From an uncultured Clostridia bacterium (GTDB lineage Bacteria; Bacillota; Clostridia; Oscillospirales; Ruminococcaceae), in NCBI GenBank assembly GCA_945947715.1, contig CAMEYZ010000132.1, positions 1 to 6,098 of the forward strand: DNA of 6,098 bases, given 5' to 3'. Positions 1-5,829 of this stretch are shown here, piece by piece; position 1 is the first letter of the stretch; every line of letters starts with the position of its first letter. A program made the translations under genes and the position numbers. The notes beneath the pieces were generated by a model. The model was not told where the DNA came from. It did no database searches and saw nothing but the letters and a program-made list of their open reading frames with translations.

Positions 1-1604
1 CTATAATAATCGGTGGGAAGAACAAGGCTGAAGGAAAGGTCAAGTATCTCGTCATAGGTATAGGAGGTCTGTTCCTTTTCCTCGATAGTGCCGCCGCTTG
101 TGATGTTTGCCATGATATCGGCAAGCTCCTCCTGGTCGAGGATACCCAGCGAATAGAGGGCGTAGTCAGTGATCTCGTTTCTGGAATTCACAACGAGCAT
201 TACCTCGTTGTATTCATCTGCCCATTCTCCTGCCACAACATCATACTGAGACTGCAGCAGAGTATCATTATCCAGCATCTCTGACCACACGTTCATGCCC
301 GACATATTGCCCATCTGAGTCATAAGCGCCTGATCAGTAACGCCCACTGCTTCATAGCCTGTTACCACTGTCTGGAACATTTTGCTGGGGTTTACCTGCA
401 CAGTACCGTCGGAGGTATCTCTCTTGTAGATATTCAGCGGAACATTGTAGGTGTACTGAATAGCGCTGATATATTCGCCAAGGCCGTTGCTTTCGTCCTC
501 AAGATATGCCCTGAAATCGGACAGATTATTTGTCTGTATCTTCTCAGACATGGTGTTCATCAGGCTGTTCATTATGTTAAAGGAATAGATTTTGTCAAGA
601 GGATGATCCATTTCGCCCTCATGCTTGTCAGCCATGCTTTCCATCATGTCACTCATATCCGCAGTTTCCTCCTGGATAGTCAGCGGATAGGAGGAAAGGG
701 TATCCTCCTGGACCCTGTTGATATAAAGCTGGATACCGTTTGAAATGGACAGAATAAGGGCAATGCCGATAATGCCGATGCTTCCCGCAAAGGCGGTAAG
801 AAGAGTTCTTCCCTTTTTGGTCATAAGATTGTTGGTGCTGAGTGAGAGCGCCGTTCCGAAGGACATTGTAGTCTTTTTGGACTTGCTCCTGTCCTCGGCA
901 GGCTTTTCCGCGGGAACATATTCTCCGTCGAAGGGATTTGAGTCTCCGGTCATCTTTCCGTCGATGAAGCGGATTATTCTCGTTGAATAGCGCTCAGCAA
1001 GCTCCGGATTGTGGGTTACCATTATAATAAGCTTGTCCTTGGATATTTCCTTAAGTATCTCCATTATCTGGACGCTGGTCTCAGTATCGAGAGCACCGGT
1101 AGGCTCGTCGGCAAGAAGGATATCGGGATCGTTTACGAGAGCTCTTGCGATAGCGACTCTCTGCATCTGACCGCCGGACATCTGACTGGGCTTTTTACTC
1201 AGCTGGTCGCCCAGACCAACCTTTTCGAGAGCTTCCTTTGCACGCTGTCTGCGCTCTGCCTTTGGAACGCCTGATAGAGTCAGTGCAAGCTCAACGTTTG
1301 AAAGAACCGTCTGATGCGGGATAAGATTATAATTCTGAAAAACGAAGCCGATGGAGTGATTGCGGTAAGTATCCCAGTTACGGTCTTTATAGTCCTTTGT
1401 GGACCTGCCGTTGATGATAAGATCTCCGTCAGTAAAGCGGTCAAGACCTCCGATTATGTTCAGCGTAGTGGTCTTTCCGCAGCCTGACGGTCCCAGAATA
1501 GACACAAATTCGCTGTCCCGGAACTTGATGTTTATTCCCCGCAGAGCATGGACGACCTCGCCGCCCGTTTCATAATCCTTGACGATTTCTTTAAGCTCAA
1601 GCAT
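1..1604 (-). CDS. ABC transporter, fused ATPase and FtsX/MacB-type permease (C-terminus beyond window)
   Basis: Hydrolyses ATP at the cytoplasmic membrane to drive a MacB-type export or mechanotransmission permease; the substrate cannot be told from sequence. Translating the minus strand from ATG at 1604 gives 534 open codons running off the left edge. Residues 1-225 are a complete ATPase: Walker A GPSGCGKT (38-45, K44), Q-loop Q90, signature SGGQMQR (143-149), Walker B ILLADEP with D166 and E167, D-loop ALD (171-173), and H-loop H198. A charged linker follows, then a first membrane segment at about 267-287 (after KKGRTLL) and a long extracytoplasmic domain still open at the edge. ATPase-first order with one membrane segment before a large outer domain matches MacB, although such fusions in Clostridia are usually near 1000 residues or more. 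The start is supported by AAAGGAA (1613-1619) and an upstream consensus promoter. Residues 317-352 are methionine-rich. ATPase identity is certain; drug, peptide or lipoprotein substrate is unknown. Confidence 0.93.
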   Translation of the reverse strand, partial: MLELKEIVKDYETGGEVVHALRGINIKFRDSEFVSILGPSGCGKTTTLNIIGGLDRFTDGDLIINGRSTKDYKDRNWDTYRNHSIGFVFQNYNLIPHQTVLSNVELALTLSGVPKAERRQRAKEALEKVGLGDQLSKKPSQMSGGQMQRVAIARALVNDPDILLADEPTGALDTETSVQIMEILKEISKDKLIIMVTHNPELAERYSTRIIRFIDGKMTGDSNPFDGEYVPAEKPAEDRSKSKKTTMSFGTALSLSTNNLMTKKGRTLLTAFAGSIGIIGIALILSISNGIQLYINRVQEDTLSSYPLTIQEETADMSDMMESMADKHEGEMDHPLDKIYSFNIMNSLMNTMSEKIQTNNLSDFRAYLEDESNGLGEYISAIQYTYNVPLNIYKRDTSDGTVQVNPSKMFQTVVTGYEAVGVTDQALMTQMGNMSGMNVWSEMLDNDTLLQSQYDVVAGEWADEYNEVMLVVNSRNEITDYALYSLGILDQEELADIMANITSGGTIEEKEQTSYTYDEILDLSFSLVLPTDYY

Positions 1605-1612
1605 TACTTAAT

Positions 1613-1619
1613 TTCCTTT
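1613..1619 (-). promoter_or_regulatory. Ribosome binding site of the ABC transporter gene
   Basis: On the minus strand AAAGGAA lies 8 bases upstream of the ATG at 1604-1602. This places the start at this ATG, giving MLELKEIVKDY, a typical beginning for this class of ATPase. Confidence 0.7.
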
Positions 1620-1631
1620 CACATTTTTAAT

Positions 1632-1647
1632 GACAGCCAACGCTGTC
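1632..1647 (-). other. 5'-leader hairpin of the ABC transporter mRNA
   Basis: A perfect inverted repeat, GACAGC-4-GCTGTC, lies between the predicted transcription start (about 1657) and the ribosome binding site (1613-1619). The stem is 6 bp and GC-rich with a GTTG loop on the transcript. No U-run follows it, so it is not an intrinsic terminator. It could stabilise the 5' end or bind a regulator; function is not shown. Confidence 0.5.
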
Positions 1648-1663
1648 GCCTTTGTTTTGTTAA

Positions 1664-1692
1664 ATTATATACCAATTATTTAACCCTGTCAA
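1664..1692 (-). promoter_or_regulatory. Consensus sigma-A promoter of the ABC transporter gene
   Basis: Reading the minus strand, TTGACA (1692-1687), a 17-bp spacer and TATAAT (1669-1664) match the housekeeping consensus at all 12 positions. The predicted start is near 1657, giving a leader of about 53 nt before the ATG at 1604. A perfect promoter with dense repeats around it suggests strong transcription that is normally held in check. Confidence 0.85.
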
Positions 1693-1736
1693 TTATTTTC
1701 ACCGAATTTTCACCATTTTAATATCAATTATTTAAC
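1673..1736. repeat. Repeated CAATTATTT / GTTAAATAATTG elements around the ABC promoter
   Basis: On the plus strand CAATTATTTAAC occurs exactly at 1673-1684 and 1725-1736, and its first nine bases recur at 1690-1698. The two full copies are 52 bp apart, close to five helical turns. The right copy continues into TTTAAC-CAA-GTTAAA symmetry (1731-1745). The left copy pairs with ATTTAAC-like sequence over the -10 box as an imperfect palindrome (1659-1684). This resembles a multi-site operator, but AT-rich sequence generates such repeats easily. Confidence 0.4.
1695..1714 (-). promoter_or_regulatory. Tandem GGTGAAAAT direct repeats, candidate response-regulator site
   Basis: Two identical copies of GGTGAAAAT (1714-1706 and 1703-1695 on the minus strand) have an 11-bp period, and the second ends 2 bp from the -35 box. 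Head-to-tail half-sites one helical turn apart next to a -35 box are the known arrangement for OmpR/PhoB-family response regulators, which often control ABC transporters in Gram-positives. No regulator gene is in the window, so the assignment is inference. Confidence 0.45.
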
Positions 1737-1763
1737 TTGGTTAAACGATTTCTAATGAACACG

Positions 1764-1785
1764 AAAAAACGGCGAAAGCTCGCCG
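1764..1785 (-). terminator. Intrinsic terminator of the ktrB-ktrA operon
   Basis: On the minus strand a perfect 6-bp GC-rich stem, CGGCGA-4-TCGCCG (1785-1770), is followed at once by six Ts (1769-1764). It begins 7 bases after the ktrA stop codon and lies upstream of the ABC promoter, so it separates the two transcription units. Confidence 0.85.
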
Positions 1786-1791
1786 CATTAA

Positions 1792-2436
1792 TTATAAGAT
1801 CTTAGAGATATCCTTTTTAGTTCCCAGGAGCATAATATGCTCGTTTTCGGAAAACTCATAGTCTATATCGGGCATAGGCAGAAGGATACCGTTCTTCTTT
1901 ATGCCCAGCACATTCAGATGATACTTTCTGCGAATATTGAGCTTCATTATGGACTTGCCCACCCATGACTGAGGAACAGTGGTCTCATATATGGAATACT
2001 CAGAGCTAAGCTCCACAGAATCGAAGATATTGCTGCTGGTAGAGGTCCTTACCGCAAGCTGGTTTGCCATTTCGCGGTTAGGGTATACAACAGAATCCGC
2101 ACCGTTTTTCAGCAGGAACTTTTCCTGGATATTCTTGTCAGCCTTTGAGATAACGTAATTTGCTCCCAGCTCGCTGACAAGAGAGGTTATCTCCAGCGAA
2201 GCCTGAAAATCCGAGCTTACAGCAACAAGCACGATATCGAAATTATTGACTCCAATGCTGTTAAGAACGTTGACGTCGGTGCAGTCGCCTATCTGAACAG
2301 AGGTTACCTTTCCCGCAACAGAGGTTATCTTGTCCTCACGCTTGTCGATGCACATGACCTCGTTGCCCTCTTCCATGTACTTAAGAGCGGCGAAATAACC
2401 GAAAACTCCTACTCCAATAACTAAAACAGATTTCAT
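1792..2436 (-). CDS. ktrA: KtrA/TrkA-family RCK subunit, gating regulator of potassium uptake
   Basis: Cytosolic RCK protein expected to form an octameric ring under the KtrB pore and open or close it in response to nucleotide. It has 214 residues, the usual KtrA length. Residues 1-130 are the Rossmann RCK-N domain, with glycine motif GVGVFG (8-13), D31 ending beta-2 as the ribose contact, and GDCTD (50-54). Residues from about 135 to 214 are the RCK-C domain, containing EYSIYE and the LGTKKDI end. The gene follows ktrB by 38 bp in the same direction, with GGAG 7 bases before the ATG and a terminator just after the stop. Oddity: the family motif GxGRFG has V11 in place of the arginine that in B. 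subtilis KtrA (R16) contacts the ATP gamma-phosphate, and YPNR has N120 where B. subtilis has the cation-binding E125. Family assignment is firm; nucleotide response may be altered. Confidence 0.93.
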   Translation of the reverse strand: MKSVLVIGVGVFGYFAALKYMEEGNEVMCIDKREDKITSVAGKVTSVQIGDCTDVNVLNSIGVNNFDIVLVAVSSDFQASLEITSLVSELGANYVISKADKNIQEKFLLKNGADSVVYPNREMANQLAVRTSTSSNIFDSVELSSEYSIYETTVPQSWVGKSIMKLNIRRKYHLNVLGIKKNGILLPMPDIDYEFSENEHIMLLGTKKDISKIL

Positions 2437-2474
2437 ATAAATTCTCCAATTCCTGTATTATCTTGTTATGTCTG

Positions 2475-3827
2475 TCAGCCCACGGATATTTTCTCCGCAG
2501 GATACTGCACAGGCGGATTGATATATGGTTTTGTAAATGCCATTGCCATTGAAAGTCCTCCGATCCTTCCGAAGAACATCAGAAAGATCAGTATTACGCG
2601 GGAAGCCGTTGTCAGCTTGCCTACTGTCCCGATGAAAAGTCCCACGGTGCTCACAGCCGAAAATACGCCAAAGGAAGCATATTCCACAGGCATGTTTTCA
2701 AGCTGGCTGACAGCCATGGTACCTGCAAATTCCATTGCACAGTACACGAAAAGTATGGCAATTACGCGTCTTAGCAGATCGTCCTCGAGACGACGTTCAA
2801 AGACGGTCACCGATTTGTGGTTTCTAAGCTCGGACAGCGTTGACAGAAAAAGCACTGCAATAGTGGTGGTCTTGATACCGCCCGCAGTGGAGCCCGGCGA
2901 GCCACCGATAAGCATAAGTATATTGCACAGGAGCAACGAGGAACCCGAAAGCTCCGACTGATCGACGGTATTAAAGCCCGCAGTTCTCAGCGTTACCGAC
3001 TGGAAAAAGGACGCCATTACCGAATCTCCGATGCCAAGTCCGCTGAAGGCATGTGTTCTCTCAAAGCAGAAAAACAGCACTGCAGGGAAAAATATGATGA
3101 CCCCTGTGGTTATTAGAACGATCTTTGTATGGAGACTGAACCTTTTGAATCTGAAACGATTTTTCAGGATATCGTCCCATACGTAAAAGCCTATGCCGCC
3201 TATGATTATCAGCAGCATAATGACGATATTCACATAAGGGTCGTCCACAAAGGAGGTAAATGACGAATATTCTTCATATCTGCCCATAAGGTCAAAGCCT
3301 GCATTGCAGAAGGCCGAAATGGAATGAAATAGCGCGTAATATATCCCCTCGCCTACCCCAAGCTTCGGAATGAAGCGGACCGACAGCAGCACAGCTCCTG
3401 CGCACTCACAGACGACAGTGCCCTTAAGAATTATCTTGAACAGCCGCACGATGCCGCCCAGCTGATTGACGTTGATAGCTTCCTGCATGAGCTCGCGCTG
3501 CTTAAGGCTTATCTTGCGCTTGGTGAGTATAGCTCCGATGACTGCAAAGGACATGAAGCCTAAGCCTCCCATTTGAATGAGCAGGAGTATCACTATCTGA
3601 CCGAATCTCGTCCAGTGAGTGAAGGTATCATATGTAGCGAGCCCCGTAACGCATGCAGCGGAGGTCGATGTGAAGAGCGCATTGACAAAGGACGTGCTTT
3701 CGCCGTCTTTCGTGGAAACAGGGAGCATAAGCAGCACAGTTCCCACAGCGATAATAACAGCAAAGCCCACCACAAGCTTCTGAGAATATGAAAGCAGAGA
3801 AATTTTGCTTTTTCGATCTTTTTCCAT
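2475..3827 (-). CDS. ktrB: KtrB/TrkH-family potassium uptake channel subunit
   Basis: Membrane pore of a Ktr-type potassium uptake system, 450 residues, a normal KtrB length. Four membrane-pore-membrane repeats can be followed through their filter loops: CVTGL (59-63), CNAGF (174-178), RTAGF (281-285) and STVGL (393-397). Each keeps its key glycine (62, 177, 284, 396). The third repeat carries the gating-loop signature GGSPGSTAGGIK (308-319), and the basic N-terminus precedes a membrane helix at about 18-36. The C-terminus YPAEKISVG is the usual family ending that contacts KtrA. It is the first gene of the ktrB-ktrA operon. GGAG (3839-3842) lies 11 bases before the ATG, a slightly long spacing, and no nearer in-frame start fits better. 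Its own promoter lies at 3904-3932. All filter residues are intact, so the pore should work; ion choice between potassium and sodium is inferred from the glycine filter. Confidence 0.95.
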   Translation of the reverse strand: MEKDRKSKISLLSYSQKLVVGFAVIIAVGTVLLMLPVSTKDGESTSFVNALFTSTSAACVTGLATYDTFTHWTRFGQIVILLLIQMGGLGFMSFAVIGAILTKRKISLKQRELMQEAINVNQLGGIVRLFKIILKGTVVCECAGAVLLSVRFIPKLGVGEGIYYALFHSISAFCNAGFDLMGRYEEYSSFTSFVDDPYVNIVIMLLIIIGGIGFYVWDDILKNRFRFKRFSLHTKIVLITTGVIIFFPAVLFFCFERTHAFSGLGIGDSVMASFFQSVTLRTAGFNTVDQSELSGSSLLLCNILMLIGGSPGSTAGGIKTTTIAVLFLSTLSELRNHKSVTVFERRLEDDLLRRVIAILFVYCAMEFAGTMAVSQLENMPVEYASFGVFSAVSTVGLFIGTVGKLTTASRVILIFLMFFGRIGGLSMAMAFTKPYINPPVQYPAEKISVG

Positions 3828-3847
3828 TTTCCGATTATCTCCGAAAT

Positions 3848-3897
3848 GTAAAAATCAGGCCTGAAGAGCCTGTATTGTCCATAAAAACTGATTTTAC
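3848..3897 (-). promoter_or_regulatory. ktrB 5' leader with two competing stem-loops
   Basis: On the minus strand the predicted transcript starts at about 3897. Its first ten bases, GTAAAATCAG (3897-3888), pair with CTGATTTTTAC (3858-3848), with one bulged base. Inside lies a second hairpin, CAGGC-7-GCCTG (3872-3856). The CTG at 3858-3856 belongs to both stems, so they cannot form fully together. The inner hairpin is followed by ATTTTT, which makes it resemble a weak terminator with the outer strand as anti-terminator. The leader is about 70 nt, too short for a c-di-AMP (ydaO-type) riboswitch. An attenuator or 5'-stability role is inference. Confidence 0.4.
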
Positions 3898-3903
3898 TAA
3901 ATA

Positions 3904-3932
3904 ATTATATCACAAAAAAAATAAAAATGCAA
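3904..3932 (-). promoter_or_regulatory. Promoter of the ktrB-ktrA operon
   Basis: Reading the minus strand, TTGCAT (3932-3927), a 17-bp T-rich spacer and a perfect TATAAT (3909-3904) form a sigma-A promoter with a weak -35 box. The predicted start near 3897 gives a leader of about 70 nt. The -35 box lies 6 bp from that of the opposite promoter. Confidence 0.65.
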
Positions 3933-3938
3933 TATTTC

Positions 3939-3967
3939 TTGAAAAATACAGCAAAATATATTATAAT
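3939..3967 (+). promoter_or_regulatory. Promoter of the rRNA methyltransferase gene
   Basis: TTGAAA (3939-3944), a 17-bp spacer and TATAAT (3962-3967) match sigma-A consensus at 11 of 12 positions. The predicted start near 3974 gives a 5' leader of about 53 nt. The 14-bp palindrome AAATGA-AA-TCATTT (3973-3986) sits on the predicted start and could be an operator, though this is unproven. Confidence 0.75.
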
Positions 3968-4010
3968 GATAAAAATGAAATCATTTAATATATTTATATT
4001 TCATAAATTT

Positions 4011-4017
4011 GAAAGGA
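4011..4017 (+). promoter_or_regulatory. Ribosome binding site deciding the methyltransferase start
   Basis: GAAAGGA lies 9 bases before the ATG at 4027. An alternative in-frame TTG at 4009 would place this site inside the coding region and has only AT-rich sequence upstream. ATG 4027 is therefore preferred. Confidence 0.75.
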
Positions 4018-4026
4018 AAATCAGCC

Positions 4027-5256
4027 ATGAATTCAGAAAGAAATTACCCCTGTGCAGTCATCTCCGACAAATGCAGAAAGCGCATATCATCAGGTCATCC
4101 TTGGATATACGACAATGAGATTGTATCCGTTGACAAAACTCCCGAGGACGGCTCTCTCGTCGATGTTATCACCGAAAAGAACCGCTATGTCGGAACAGGC
4201 TTTTTCAACTCCGCCTCCAAAATACGCGTCAGGATAATCTCCCGAAACGCAAACGATAGCTTCGGTGAGGATTTCTGGCGCAGACGCGTAAAATACGCCT
4301 ATGACTACAGAAAGACCGTAATGGCTCACGAGGAGCTCTCCTGCTGCCGGCTTATCTTCGGAGAGGCTGACTTTTTCCCCGGCCTTACCGTGGACAGGTT
4401 CTCCGACCTGCTTTCGGTACAGATACTCTCCCTCGGCATCGAAAAGAATAAGGACGTTATCCTCCATGCCCTCCTTGACGTACTTGACGAGGACGGTCAG
4501 TACATAAACGGGATATTCCTCCGCAACGACGTGAAGATACGTGCTCTTGAGGGCATGGAGGAATCAAAGGGCTGGTACTGGTACAGGGGAGAAACTCCGC
4601 CCTCTGCAATGACGAAGATAACCGAAAACGGCATAATCTATAACGTAGACGTGGAAAACGGACAGAAAACAGGCTTCTTCCTGGACCAGAAGAGAAACCG
4701 CGCAGCTGCGGCATCTATCGCTGCAGGAAGAAATGTCATGGACTGCTGCACTCATACAGGCTCCTTTGCTCTCAATGCCGCAAAGGGCGGAGCTGCTCAT
4801 GTTACTGCGGTGGACGTGTCCAAGTCCGCAATAGACAATGCCCGCGCAAATGCGGAGCTCAACGGTCTTTCGGACAGGATATCCTTCGAGACCGCAGATG
4901 TTTTTGAGTTTTTACAGTCCAAGCTCGAAGCCCATGACCGTTCATATGACTACATTATCCTTGACCCTCCCGCATTTACAAAGTCCCGCAAAACCGTGGG
5001 AAATGCGAAAAATGGCTATCTGGAGCTGAATACCCTCGCAATGAGGCTCCTTCCCAGAGGCGGATATCTTGCCACCTGCTCCTGCTCACACTTTATGACA
5101 GAGCAGCTTTTCCGCGAAATGCTGGACAATGCAGCACATGCTGCGGGAGTCACTCTCAGACAGATTGAGTTCCGTCAGCAGTGCGCCGATCATCCTATCC
5201 TTTCCTGCGCCGAGGAGACTAATTACCTGAAATTTTTCCTGTTCCAGATAGTATAA
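4027..5256 (+). CDS. rlmI: PUA-domain class I SAM-dependent rRNA methyltransferase (RlmI/YwbD family)
   Basis: Predicted to transfer a methyl group from S-adenosylmethionine to a base in 23S rRNA; E. coli RlmI makes m5C1962. From ATG 4027 the protein has 409 residues, close to the family's roughly 400. Residues 5-70 are an N-terminal PUA RNA-binding domain, with the family pattern SGHPWIYDNEI (22-32). A linking domain ends in the conserved GFFLDQKRNR (L219, D220, Q221). The Rossmann methyltransferase core has motif I MDCCTHTGSFAL (from 238), an acidic ribose contact in AVDVSKSAI, motif IV LDPPAF (312-317) and motif VI CSCSH (351-355), where a cysteine is the likely catalytic nucleophile. It is monocistronic, with its own promoter divergent from ktrB, and converges on the protease gene with only 8 bases between the stop codons. 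Nothing is missing or broken. The family is certain; the exact target base is inferred from homology. Confidence 0.92.
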   Translation: MNSERNYPCAVISDKCRKRISSGHPWIYDNEIVSVDKTPEDGSLVDVITEKNRYVGTGFFNSASKIRVRIISRNANDSFGEDFWRRRVKYAYDYRKTVMAHEELSCCRLIFGEADFFPGLTVDRFSDLLSVQILSLGIEKNKDVILHALLDVLDEDGQYINGIFLRNDVKIRALEGMEESKGWYWYRGETPPSAMTKITENGIIYNVDVENGQKTGFFLDQKRNRAAAASIAAGRNVMDCCTHTGSFALNAAKGGAAHVTAVDVSKSAIDNARANAELNGLSDRISFETADVFEFLQSKLEAHDRSYDYIILDPPAFTKSRKTVGNAKNGYLELNTLAMRLLPRGGYLATCSCSHFMTEQLFREMLDNAAHAAGVTLRQIEFRQQCADHPILSCAEETNYLKFFLFQIV

Positions 5257-5264
5257 CACTATGC

Positions 5265-5828
5265 TCACTGAGTCAGCGCCGAGATAAGCATGAACGCCGC
5301 AGCTGCGAACACTGTGACGTTTCTAATACCTATAAAAAATGCGGCAAGCGGAAGCAGCACCGCAGTGATACAGCCTGCTCCACGGCAGATATATGAAGCC
5401 GTCCGCAGGCTGAATTTATCTGATTCCTCAAGGAAAAGCCTGAGGATACGTCCTCCATCAAGCCCGCCTGCAGGAAGCATATTGAATACGCAGAGGAACA
5501 GGTTTATCAGTCCGAAGGGAGAGCTCCCGAACAGCATAAACAACAGCGCATTTACTGCACAGCCTGCACAGAGGACCCCCGCTTCCCGCCACTTTGAAAG
5601 AATTTTCCCTTTTTTGGGGGTTATTTTCACTCCTGCGCCGTAAAAGGTCACGGAGTATATTTTCTGCCCGAACAGCTTCATTACCGCCATATGCCCCAGC
5701 TCATGGAGCAAACAGGCACTCAATGCAAGAACAGATATATTCCCGGAAATAAGCGTCATAAGCGCATTGATGAACAAAAATCCAAAGCATACCCTTATCC
5801 GCACTCCGTAAAATCTGAGCTCGATCAT
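5265..5828 (-). CDS. M50-family site-2 protease, SpoIVFB-like, short form
   Basis: Zinc metalloprotease that cuts substrates within the membrane. The 187 residues are mostly hydrophobic, with segments at about 13-27, 31-53, 84-101, 104-118, 150-168 and 170-185. The second carries HELGH (42-46), giving zinc ligands H42 and H46 and catalytic E43. The fourth leads into NMLPAGGLDGGR (116-127), whose D124 is the third zinc ligand; this pattern is typical of the SpoIVFB branch. B. subtilis SpoIVFB is near 290 residues because of a C-terminal CBS domain, which is absent here: the protein ends at its last membrane helix. The ATG follows the upstream stop codon after one base (TAA-A-ATG) with no strong ribosome binding site, so translation is probably coupled to the upstream membrane-protein gene. 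Catalytic residues are complete. Substrate is unknown; pro-sigma-K or another membrane-anchored regulator is possible but unproven. Confidence 0.9.
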   Translation of the reverse strand: MIELRFYGVRIRVCFGFLFINALMTLISGNISVLALSACLLHELGHMAVMKLFGQKIYSVTFYGAGVKITPKKGKILSKWREAGVLCAGCAVNALLFMLFGSSPFGLINLFLCVFNMLPAGGLDGGRILRLFLEESDKFSLRTASYICRGAGCITAVLLPLAAFFIGIRNVTVFAAAAFMLISALTQ

Positions 5829-5829
5829 T

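Noticed and set aside
745..1274. Two plus-strand reading frames opposite the ABC gene
   Set aside because: The minus strand here encodes an unbroken, motif-rich ATPase and membrane segment; the plus-strand products resemble no family and have no ribosome binding site.
1632..1647. GACAGC/GCTGTC hairpin as a terminator
   Set aside because: On the transcript strand it is followed by ATTAAAAA, with no U-run.
2518..2961. 147-residue plus-strand frame opposite ktrB
   Set aside because: It is the reverse of the C-terminal third of KtrB, whose filter and gating motifs are intact. The product is low-complexity and unfamiliar.
3828..3903. c-di-AMP (ydaO/yuaA) riboswitch upstream of ktrB
   Set aside because: The leader is only about 70 nt and shows no ydaO-like conserved segments; the known riboswitch is longer than 100 nt.
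4009..4026. TTG start six codons upstream of the methyltransferase ATG
   Set aside because: The ribosome binding site lies downstream of the TTG and is well spaced for the ATG at 4027.
4090..4800. Minus-strand frames opposite the methyltransferase
   Set aside because: They overlap the PUA and methyltransferase domains, which are clearly coding on the plus strand.
5265..5275. CTGAGTCAG near-palindrome between convergent genes
   Set aside because: It would leave a one-base loop and has no T-run, so it cannot act as an intrinsic terminator.
5290..5643. 117-residue plus-strand frame opposite the protease gene
   Set aside because: The minus-strand frame has HELGH and LDGGR in the right order and spacing, so the plus frame is a shadow.
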